Both the position numbers and the translations under genes were made by a program. 64,000 nucleotides of DNA from Antedon mediterranea (Eukaryota; Echinodermata; Crinoidea; Comatulida; Antedonidae): NCBI RefSeq assembly GCF_964355755.1, contig NC_092679.1, positions 2,666,001 through 2,730,000 of the forward strand, written 5' to 3'. Of the stretch, positions 12,958-22,292 are shown one piece after another (position 1 is the stretch's first letter; every line of letters begins with the position of its first letter). The notes under the pieces are model-generated. The model saw nothing but the letters and a program-made list of their open reading frames with translations. It searched no databases and was not told the origin of the DNA.

Positions 12958-13155
12958 TTGGTACACTTGTTTTGAAAAGGTTGGTACACGAAAAGGTTGG
13001 TACACTTGTTTTGAAAAGGTTGGTACACGAAAAGGTTGGTACACTTGTTTTGAAAAGGTTGGTACACTTGTTTTGAAAAGGTTGGTACACTTGTTTTGAA
13101 AAGGTTGGTACACTTGTTTTGAAAAGGTTGGTACACTTGTTTTGAAAGATTGGTG
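12958..13155. repeat. 23-bp minisatellite (ggtacacttgttttgaaaag)
   Basis: The 23-bp unit is 'ggtacacttg' plus 'ttttgaaaaggtt'. It repeats with almost no divergence and alternates at the left side with a 16-bp deleted version, 'ggtacacgaaaaggtt'. More degenerate copies lead in from about 12885. It falls inside the minus-strand module array. Long ORFs through it in several frames are a product of the repeat. Confidence 0.85.
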
Positions 13156-14345
13156 AACTTGTCCGAAAACATGGGCTGCTAGGCTCGGTAACCTGCTGAA
13201 TTTGTAAGGCCGTTCACACTTAGTACCTGCTGAATCACCCCTGACAACCATGACTTGCAGGAATCTCGACTAAAAAGGCTAATGTTGCAGCTAGCTAGCT
13301 TGGCAATATTTTCCACTGGTGGGATATCCTAAATAGATAAAAAAACAGATTTTTCCCCACCCTCCCCAATATACTTTATGACAAACAATATCGATATTAC
13401 AATTAGCTCTACTTCTCTTACCCAATATCCAAAACTTAACCAGATGTTTTTAAATGTTCCAATTGAGTATCAGTACTTTCCATTTAGGGGTATAATAGAC
13501 GAGTCATACAATTTAGACACTCCCTCTCTCTATGGTATAGGTTCTAACTAAACCGGTTTCCGACGAATTTTTTAAAGCGCCTTCTTTCCGGGTTAAAAAG
13601 CTGTGACAAATCATCTACAAGGGGAAAACAAAGATGTTATTCGCCCACCCCACCCATTTACAAAATTACACGCAATAATAACGGAAACTTATTTTTAAAT
13701 CTATGTAAAATTCATTTTCGAGACTTATCTTTAAACTATTGAATCTTCTTCCATGTTCATGACACTTGTCAACTACCTACAACTAAGGTAAAAGAAATTG
13801 GTTATAACCCCCCGAACCCGTAATAAAAAATGTTACATTACTCTATACATTATGATTTAAACTTCGATTGACTAGTAGGTTTTCTGTAAAGGCTACTGTA
13901 CTGTCCTTAGGGTAAATAGTTGAATCCTCCAATTATAAATTATTAAAATATCTGCTTCTCGCGTTCTTGGCCCACTGGTTATTGGAAATTCCTAAATAAA
14001 AAATGAAAGATTATAATAGTAACACTGTACGATTTTTATCCAACTAGAACAATTTCAATTATTTTTGTCACATCCACGGTTCTTATCAATTGTAGGATTA
14101 CATTAAATAAAAAAATATGTTCAATGTTACAGATGAAAATAAACTAGGGCCTGGGCCTAAAAAAACAGTTATTATACTGTATGTAGGCCTCCTAGATTAG
14201 CCTTAGGCGACAAAAAACCAAGCATATAAACAGGTTAGGCTACTACCATGCCTTTTAAATATTCAAAATACACTGATAAAAAAACACAATTTAGGCTAAA
14301 TCGAAATACAATTTGAAAAACAACAGACTTCGTTGTTAATTTACC

Positions 14346-14907
14346 TGTCAATACATTGGGAATGTTCTTCGTCGATTTGCAATCAAAAGAAAACGTTACT
14401 TCAATAAAATCAATTCATTATTCGGCAACAAAAAATAGGATGGAACAAATCATGCCCATGGACATTGCAGACACAATTTCATCTTCAAAAAATAACCACT
14501 ATTTTCTCTTTCAGTTCCAACAATTTCTCCATGAAGTTGCTAAAATGCGACAGCACATAATCCTACATATCTCAAGAGCCAACAAAATAAAGCAAAACTG
14601 GTCTACAGATGGTAAAGATACCACTCGACGCCATTTTGAACTTCAGAATCTTCATCCCACAAAAACGATTAAATTTACTGCCTAAAACTAATTATTTAAC
14701 TAATTACTTGCTATAAGATTAATATTTACATATTACTTTATAAGAATTAATGAAAAATATGATCTAATATCACAACGAGCTCACAGTTTTTAGACGACTA
14801 CGAAAAGAATCAGACAACAATGAATGCGTTTCCAGACCACAACTAAACACAAGCATATTCAACGAATCCTAACAACGTTAACATGACGCTTTCTAATCGC
14901 CCACTCC
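14346..14907 (-). other. putative 5' exon/leader region of the module-array transcript
   Basis: On the minus strand the region contains several short ATG ORFs (15-27 codons) that all stop within the segment, and a further donor-like 'aaaact/gtgagc' near 14780. The plus strand has a 109-codon open frame (14356-14685) without recognisable features. I do not call it a gene. Confidence 0.3.
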
Positions 14908-14915
14908 TTTATATA
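14908..14915 (-). promoter_or_regulatory. TATA box candidate for the minus-strand module array
   Basis: TATATAAA on the minus strand is followed by GC-richer sequence (aggagtgggcgatt). It lies about 560 bp upstream of the first strong donor, at 14344. A start near 14880 would give a leader with only short upstream ORFs. The array direction, the TATA box and the donor agree in strand. Confidence 0.4.
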
Positions 14916-14999
14916 GTAGCGTCTACCCTATCACTACCGTATCCATCCGACTAATCAAATAGTTCACCACACGGTAAAATTTTACCAAACTTACAAACA

Positions 15000-16720
15000 T
15001 TTTCAGTTAGTTTTATGACTCTAAACAAATATGACTTATTTTGTTATTAAATTGTTATAATAAATATTAGGTAATAAAATAATAATGCAAATAAATTGGC
15101 TACGCCTTGGCGGAATGTTATGTGATTATGCAAATTTTATCCGCCGGACGTTGGTGGAAACGTGTTGGATCAAGGAACGTTTGTATTAAACATGACGTCA
15201 TCATATATTATTGTCAACATCAAGGATCGATTTAGTTATTGCAAATAATTACGTCACAATGTCGCAACGTCATGTAACCACCAAAACACACGTCATTACA
15301 TAGGTGATATTTTTAAACAACAATTACAGTAATACAGTTTTTGCATGAAAATTCTAGAAAATGTGAATGCTATTGATTGAGACTTGTAGGAATTGCTATA
15401 TAAATACCATGATAATACTTCTTTTTTTTTTACAAAAATAACCCTATCTATAATTATATTATATCCAGTTTAAATCGTTTATTCTGTTCAGGAGATAAAG
15501 TAATGTGTTTTTCTTTTAGACTTATACTGCCTTTTAATTAAATTGTTAAATTACTATTGTTAATGGGTATATATAATTTAATAGTAAAAAAAGTATACAT
15601 GTTTTATACTAGTAGTAGCAATATATATTTTTTTAAATAGTCAAAGACCCTAAATATCGCTAAAATTACATTACATTATTTGATCTTAAAATAACCAGGG
15701 AATAGTGTGTCATACCGTTTTCAACATAATCAATGTTAATTTCATGTTTAAAAGCATGTTGGGTATTTCCAAATTTGGTTTACCATTAATTACTGTAGGC
15801 CAATCAGCAAAGGAAATAGCAAAAATGACATAAATTTGTCTGTATATCAAATTTGGCAGTAAAGTCATTAATGTCCTGGCTTCAAATACAAACGGAAGAA
15901 GAATAATGTTTTAATGAAAAATGATTGACATTGAAGGAAATTATGACAAACTGTCTATTTCCCTTTCCGTCTAAGACGTGTGTTTTATTTTTGTGAAAGT
16001 TGTGAAAAAATATTCTATACTAGATATTATACACCAATAAAAATAATTATGTAAATTGCAAAACCAGATAAAACCAGTTCGAAGTTTTTTATTTTAGCAA
16101 GATGATCTATATCACATTTTAATAACTACAGTATATAATACAGAGTTTTCTGCATTTGGCTGGCACTATGATAGGAAGCTATGCAGCCTAAATGACGACA
16201 CTAATATGGAGGTGCTAATGGGGGTACCCTCACTCACCTTCATTTGTTTACAGGTGGCATAACATAATGGGTTATTGTGTAAAAATAATACATTGTTGTA
16301 TGTCCAAACAAAGTGATTCATACAATTTAGCAACGCCCTTTGAGTGGGAGGGCATGTGAAGATGGTCTATTACATTTTGTCAACATTTGTTTAAATCTAT
16401 TAATAATCATTGGTATAACCAGGGATCTCCCTGGTATAACAAATAATTTCATTTTACTAAATTCATGGCTAAATGATAAGCCTGAACACATATGATGAAC
16501 ATAATTCTGAAGAGAAACTATTTAATGGTTAATTCCATTTTTCATTAAAATGTCAACAAACACAAACATGTAATTCAATCAATGTTACGATATACAGTTC
16601 ACGGTGCCGACTGTGATGTAGTAAAATGCTCTTTTATTACATTAACAGCGAGAAACTGAAAACACAAAAAGCATAATTCAGCATAAGCTAGTGTATTAAC
16701 CAAACAACATGTTGTGTACC
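15000..16720. other. non-coding stretch
   Basis: AT-rich sequence with no joinable exons, no long ORF and no repeat structure that I can resolve. Confidence 0.55.
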
Positions 16721-16724
16721 ACAC

Positions 16725-17250
16725 GCCCAGGGTATCATGTAGTCACTCCCTTGATGCTGATAAGATTATTACATTAAATACAGTAGCTTCAGACATCATC
16801 CCTGGGTATGATGTAGTCCCTGGATATCACAGTAAATAACTTGTACCAGACATTACCCTGAGTAGAATGTAGTCCCTGGATATTAGGATCACAGTAAATA
16901 ACTTGTACCAGACATTAAACCTGGGTAAAATGTAGTCCTTGGATATTAGGATCACAGTAAATAACTTGTACCAGACATCATCCCATTAAACCTGGGTAGA
17001 ATGTTAGTCCGACTCCCTGGATATTAGGATCACAGTAAATAGCTTGTACCAGACACCATCCCTGGGTAGAATGTAGTCCCTGGATATTTGGATCACAGTA
17101 ATACTAGCTTGGACCAGACATCATCCCTCGATATAATGTAAGTCCCTGGATATTGGGATCACAGTAAATAGGTTATGTACCAGCCATCATCCATGGATAT
17201 AATATAGTCCCTGGATATTTGGGTCACAGTAGTAGTAAATACCTTATCTT
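16725..17250. repeat. ~70-bp tandem repeat, about 7 copies
   Basis: The unit contains 'gtagtccctggatatt', 'ggatcacagtaaata', 'cttgtaccagacatcat' and 'ccctgggta'. Copies diverge mostly by single substitutions and short deletions. Confidence 0.8.
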
Positions 17251-17644
17251 GATATGACAGACAGCCAATCTTTATCAATACAGTAGTACTAGTATGATAG
17301 TTATGGAGGTCCTTCATAATCTTTGTATTGATCAGTTGGTCCAAAGTTAAAAAGGTGATGACCATCAGACGAAGGTAATACGCTGACCTTGACCATCAAG
17401 ATGATAATGAGTTCACCTTCACCATCAAGATGTCTTGAATTCCAACCAGAAAATACCTTGACCATCAAGATGTCATGAATTCAAACTAGAAATGGTTTTT
17501 TTTGTCTTGCATTATTGTGCCACTTTTTAAATGTAAAGCTCTGTCTACACTGTCAAACTAGTTTGAAAAAAAAAAATGTGATGTACCCAAATGGAAATAC
17601 AGTACCCCAAATATGGTAATATGGTATGGTGATATGACATCATC

Positions 17645-17649
17645 ATGTC
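17645..17649. repeat. target-site duplication of the BEL/Pao element
   Basis: ATGTC here is repeated at 25320-25324, directly outside the other LTR. In uninterrupted MITE copies the same place reads 'catcatgtccatat' once. Confidence 0.9.
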
Positions 17650-18763
17650 TGTACAGAAAAGGTCGGACGACTACACACAGGTTAGCAAATGAGTAGATAT
17701 ACCACGGGAATAAGTTTGAGATGAATCTGTTTATTAAACGTCTCATTCAATTCTACAAATAAATACAGAAAAGAATCATAAACAACCTTTAACCTTATAC
17801 CATAGCATATAACCTCAATAATCATTTACAAATCTCCATACCAACATTCAATCATAAATAAACTGTTAAAAGCATAATCAAATATAAACAATACTAAGTA
17901 TTAAAATACAGATACAATAATGTTTCTCATACACTTGTCATTAATGTTCTTGGTAACTTTCATCATAATACCACATTTTACATAGATTTTAACATGACTC
18001 ACAACTTTGCCGGGCATAAATACTTCCAGATTATACAGCGTACAGTTTCTACAGTTACGTTCTCAGGTTAGCAAAAGCACATGAATAACTCCATAGCCTA
18101 AAACAATATAATTATATTCATTATGTATCAATATCCCTGCTTAACTCATACGTATAAACAAACCTCCATTCAGAACAAAAAGCAACTCTGATCTATAAAT
18201 AATGTTAACCTACAGCAAAGTTAAGTCGACGCGAGGTCAGATACGAATCACTCATGCGTGACGGATCAAATTCAGAGTGAACATTCTTATGCAACCGGTC
18301 TATACCTAGAAATTCTAAGTTACATACATAGCATCTAAAGAATCAACATTATCATGTGAACCAATATATCGGATACTAAATTTAGCCTAAATATATTTTA
18401 GGAATATTACAAAATGTTTCGGTCTATCATCATAACAACCTTGTCTTATATAGTCTACCGTATCACTCAAAATGGCGGCTACCACGATGCAGCACATGTT
18501 CAAGATAAATCTCATAATTAAAGGCAAAATATCGTAACTATGACTAAACAAATAGTATCACATAAATATAATAAACTTACATTTATCATTGTAATTTACA
18601 CAAGCAATCGTACGGAACAGATCACGGAAATATAGACGGAATTTCCGGACAGCTCAATTACACATGTCTACAGTAACTCGACTATAGCTGAACTGTACCA
18701 CACAACCGTAGGTGGCAGCAAATATTACTCGATCGTATATAAGATTATCGCAATAATCCTACA
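17650..18763 (-). repeat. 3' LTR of the BEL/Pao element
   Basis: It has the same 1114-bp length and the same ends as the copy at 24206-25319. In the element's own direction (minus strand) this is the downstream LTR. It is preceded by a purine tract at 18764-18774. Confidence 0.95.
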
Positions 18764-18774
18764 CTCCCCCCGAT
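18764..18774 (-). other. polypurine tract of the BEL/Pao element
   Basis: On the minus strand GGGGGGAG directly precedes the LTR start TGTAGG. That is the expected plus-strand primer site. Confidence 0.75.
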
Positions 18775-18965
18775 AATGAGGAAATCTCATTATAACAAAA
18801 CATTTATAACATTTCAAAAGATCAACTAAATAAAGGCAACTACATGATACAAATACAATATCTCTAAACTAAGCAAGTCGTGTATTAAACTTAAACAGAT
18901 TAATAATTTAATACAAAGAAACTAATCCATCTTAGCTCAGCTGTGATACTTCAATACAGTATAGC

Positions 18966-21900
18966 TTAATGCTTCCATTCCTCCAGTTTGATCAATTTTA
19001 CGACTGGACGTTTGTATACCTTTTCTTTCATTTTCACATCCGCTACCCTTACTCGTCCATCTGCACTGGGATGAACTTTCAGTACTTCTCCTGTTAACCA
19101 ATCTCCTCTCTGTGCTTGGTTGTCAACAACTAACACCTGGTCACCCTCCTTCAAGTTTTCTGTCTCTTTATCCCATTTCTGTCTGATTTGTTGACTTGGT
19201 AAATATTCCGATACAAACTTTTTCCAAAATAAGTCAATGATAAGCTGACTATGGCGCCATTGCTTCTTGCTTTTGATTTCTTGAGGACTGACTAATGAAA
19301 ATGGTAAAGATGGGTCACGCCTACCCATTAACAGAACATTCGGAGTAACCGGATCAGCATCGGAAACATTGGATGATGCATAACCCAGCGGCTTTGAGTT
19401 CATTAGGCCTTCCACTTCAACTATCACTGTCTGCAACACAACTTCCGTTACTACTCGATCTTTCAAGGAACACTTAATGGCATTCTTCACCGACTTAACC
19501 TCTCTTTCCCAGACGCCTCCGAAGTGTGGTGCGTTGGGAGGATTAAATTTAAACTCTACCTGTTGTTGTGCTAGTTTCTCTTGCAAAGCTGGGCTCATAG
19601 CCTTGAAGCACTCATGCAATTCTCTTTCCGCTCCCCTGAAGTTTGTTCCACAATCGGAGTACAATTCCTTCGGGACTCCTTTGCGAGACACGAATCGTCT
19701 AAACGCCATGATAAAAGCATCTGTATTCATGTTATGAAGAATCTCCAAATGAACTGCCTTAGTCGTCATACACTTAAAAACTAATCCCCATCGTTTTTCT
19801 TGGGATCTTCTAACCTTCACCATCATAGGACCCCAACAGTCCATTCCAGTAGAAAAAAATGGTGGTTTACCAATTCTTAGTCTAGCTTCTGGAAGTTCTG
19901 CCATCTTAGGGGTTTCTGGTCCCTTCCTCCATTTCTGACATTCAATGCATTTACTTAATTCAGACTTGATTTGGCTTCTTCCCTTTAGGATCCAGTACTT
20001 TCTTCTTAAGTACGCGAAAACTTGATTAGGTCCTGCGCTGTGATTGAATACATTAGCATCCGCCCTTCTAATTAGCAATTTGGTGATGCGATGTTTCGGA
20101 TCCAATAGTATTGGGTGAACATCCAAGTCTATTTTCTCTACATTTCTAAGCCGTCCTCCTACTCTGATCACTTCATTCTCTGCTTCCAACATAGGATCCA
20201 AGTTACATATACGGCTATTACTCTGGACACCTTTACCATTTCGAAGCAATTGTAATTCCTCTGCGAAACATTCTCTTTGTACCCTTCGCAAAAGTAGTAA
20301 CTCAATGTCCCTGACTTTATAGACATCCAGTGCTGGTGAATCATCACCATAGATTCTCCTTCTATAGACTTCCAACATTTCTTCCCACGTTTCACAGTTA
20401 TCAATCTCCACCTCCGGTCTCACTTGCTTTATCTCTACATTTCCAGTAAATTTTACAAGCTTTATTTCACTGTCATCGTCTTCCACTCTCAAATTCTCTT
20501 GTTCCCACTCATGCATTGGACTCTGCAGGAATGGCGGCCCTCTTATCCATCTTCCATTTAAGTTTGTCACTGGAATTCCCCTAGAAACATCGTCAGCCGG
20601 GTTTTCCACTCCGGACACGTGTCTCCAATTCTCAGGTTTCGTTTTGTTCTGTATTTCCAGTACTCTCGTACCTACAAATTGCTTATAGCAGCATGATGGC
20701 TTTTTTAACCAACCCAACACTATCATGCTGTCTGTGAAGAACAATACATCTGTTAATGGCAGCGATGATTCATCAGTTATAGATTTACCCATTCTAGCAG
20801 CCATAACTGCGGCTTGTAACTCTAGTCTTGGGATGGTCAACTTTTTTAGCGGTGCCACTCGAGACTTTGCAGTAACGAATCTTGTTTTGAATAAACCATC
20901 CTGCAGTCTCCATCTCAGGTAAGCACAGGCCCCATACGCCTTTTCAGATGCATCACAGAAAATTATCAATTGCGCGTCAGTAGAATTATCCGGAGTCAGA
21001 CATCTTGGCAGCTTGATTTCACTTGCATTGTTGAGTTCTTTTAGTAATATTCTCCATTCTTGTTGAGTTTCATTAGGCAGGTCTTCATCCCAGTTAACAC
21101 CTGACTTCCATAGTTCTTGCATCTTTATTTTCAGCTTCACAACCACTGGCGCCAAAAATCCAATTGGATCGAAAACTTGCGCAATCATACCCAACGCCTT
21201 TCTCTTTGTTACTACTGCATTCGTAATGTCATCATCTAGCTTCACCTTAACCTTCAGTGTATCATCCGCGTAGTTCCATGAGACACCCAGAACCTTTTGT
21301 TCCTTATCTTTTCTTTCTTCATTGTTTAGCGGTTTGTTTGATATCCATTCTTTGATATTAAATCCTCCGTTGCCTAACACGGCATCCATCTGTTTGGTTA
21401 GGGTTTTCGCCTCTTCGATCGTTGTCACCGAAACACATATGTCATCCATGTACGTCTCGTTCTTCAACACATGCGCAGCTCTTGGATACATTTCCTCACC
21501 CTCTTTGGCGGTTAACCTGAGAGCAGTTTGCGCCATCGCCGCAGCTGGCTTATCCCCAAATGTCAACACTTGCATAACATAGGTATCAGGATCTCGATCA
21601 GAATTAAGATCTCGCCACAAGTATCTGTGTACGTGCTGGTCCATTTCTGGTATCAGCACTCGGTGGTACATCTTTGAAATGTCCCCACAGACAGCAACTT
21701 CTCTTTCACGAAACCGCATCAGCACCCCACTCAGATTGTTCAATAGATCTGGACCTTTCATCCAGTACTCATTGATCGCTTCCCCCTGGCATCGGTTTGC
21801 CGAGTTGAATACAATCCTCACGGGTGTACTCTTATTTTCAGCCCTGACTACCGCATGATGTGGTAAGTAATGAACAGGTCCCTGATATAATTTCATTTCC

Positions 21901-22292
21901 GTATTGTTTAATTTGCGAGAAAATCCTTTTTTGACCATTTCCTCCATTTGTTTTTGGTAAGCCGCACCATGCTCCTTATTCTTCTTCAACCTTTTCTCTA
22001 AACCATTTAGCATTTTAATTGCTTGGCCTCTGTTGTTGGGAAGTTGAGATGGATCTTTCGCCCATGGATAGGGAATCAACCACTGATTGCCAACTTTCGA
22101 ACTAGAGTCTTCAATTAGTTTCCCTTCCATGTCTTCTACTGCGCTAAGTCTTGCCTTACACTCACAATTTCCAACATCGACACCCATCGCTTCAACGGAC
22201 CAAAAGTTGTCTAAATTGACTGGTTTGCTTACTTTCACATTCATAACCTGGTTAAACCTTGCATCCTTCTGGTACCACCAAATACAGCCCAT
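18966..22292 (-). CDS. pol: BEL/Pao pol: reverse transcriptase, RNase H, integrase
   Basis: 1108 residues from the first ATG. In order: an RT domain with the catalytic YMDD box at residues 281-284; RNase H with an active-site DAS near 445 and FTDS further on; an integrase zinc-binding region with C-x2-C (CIEC); and an integrase core with D818 (GMDCWGP), D880 (SDCGTNF) and E929 (HFGGVWERE). The C-terminal domain is the type usual in this family (DQVLVVDNQ...GDWLTGEV). The end at WKH is normal. The frame is -1 relative to the gag-protease ORF. The shared open stretch is about 22241-22325, so a frameshift is the likely mode of expression. The first histidine of the integrase HHCC finger is not evident: RADANVFNHSAG shows only the second. 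The middle Asp box has Cys where Asn is usual. Confidence 0.93.
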   Translation of the reverse strand: MGCIWWYQKDARFNQVMNVKVSKPVNLDNFWSVEAMGVDVGNCECKARLSAVEDMEGKLIEDSSSKVGNQWLIPYPWAKDPSQLPNNRGQAIKMLNGLEKRLKKNKEHGAAYQKQMEEMVKKGFSRKLNNTEMKLYQGPVHYLPHHAVVRAENKSTPVRIVFNSANRCQGEAINEYWMKGPDLLNNLSGVLMRFREREVAVCGDISKMYHRVLIPEMDQHVHRYLWRDLNSDRDPDTYVMQVLTFGDKPAAAMAQTALRLTAKEGEEMYPRAAHVLKNETYMDDICVSVTTIEEAKTLTKQMDAVLGNGGFNIKEWISNKPLNNEERKDKEQKVLGVSWNYADDTLKVKVKLDDDITNAVVTKRKALGMIAQVFDPIGFLAPVVVKLKIKMQELWKSGVNWDEDLPNETQQEWRILLKELNNASEIKLPRCLTPDNSTDAQLIIFCDASEKAYGACAYLRWRLQDGLFKTRFVTAKSRVAPLKKLTIPRLELQAAVMAARMGKSITDESSLPLTDVLFFTDSMIVLGWLKKPSCCYKQFVGTRVLEIQNKTKPENWRHVSGVENPADDVSRGIPVTNLNGRWIRGPPFLQSPMHEWEQENLRVEDDDSEIKLVKFTGNVEIKQVRPEVEIDNCETWEEMLEVYRRRIYGDDSPALDVYKVRDIELLLLRRVQRECFAEELQLLRNGKGVQSNSRICNLDPMLEAENEVIRVGGRLRNVEKIDLDVHPILLDPKHRITKLLIRRADANVFNHSAGPNQVFAYLRRKYWILKGRSQIKSELSKCIECQKWRKGPETPKMAELPEARLRIGKPPFFSTGMDCWGPMMVKVRRSQEKRWGLVFKCMTTKAVHLEILHNMNTDAFIMAFRRFVSRKGVPKELYSDCGTNFRGAERELHECFKAMSPALQEKLAQQQVEFKFNPPNAPHFGGVWEREVKSVKNAIKCSLKDRVVTEVVLQTVIVEVEGLMNSKPLGYASSNVSDADPVTPNVLLMGRRDPSLPFSLVSPQEIKSKKQWRHSQLIIDLFWKKFVSEYLPSQQIRQKWDKETENLKEGDQVLVVDNQAQRGDWLTGEVLKVHPSADGRVRVADVKMKEKVYKRPVVKLIKLEEWKH

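Larger units (their letters stand above)
8100..14345 (-). other. array of ~19 repeated exon-like modules (possible multi-exon ncRNA or decayed gene)
   Basis: On the minus strand a module recurs at about 170-400 bp spacing. Each has a G-rich block (the C-rich strand shows as 'cccaacagccaacccc'), a T-rich tract, an AG, and a 45-150 nt exon-like stretch. Some are followed by a GTAAGC, GTGAGT or GTATAT donor. C-rich blocks lie near 8200, 8500, 9260, 9575, 9865, 10055, 10230, 10635, 10884, 11080, 11353, 11590, 11795, 12087, 12311, 12553, 13362, 13648 and 13815. Clear acceptors are at about 9230 (ctcttcag), 9528 and 9823 (both gttatgtag), 10043 (cctacag), 11042 (atacag), 11152, 11907 (ctacag) and 13330 (atttag). 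Some modules are open in one frame, but the one after 13790 has stops in all three. A long protein is therefore unlikely. An exon ending ATTGACAG before gtaaat at 14344 could be the first exon. The existence of a transcript is inferred. Confidence 0.45.

Noticed and set aside
12860-13251. Overlapping repetitive ORFs (YQPFQNKCTNL / VPTFSKQ type)
   Set aside because: They are translations of the 23-bp minisatellite in different frames, and several frames are open at once.
14356-14685. 109-codon plus-strand open frame
   Set aside because: No recognisable domain and low-complexity Asn/Lys/Gln composition. It lies opposite the proposed leader of the minus-strand array. No splice or promoter support was seen.
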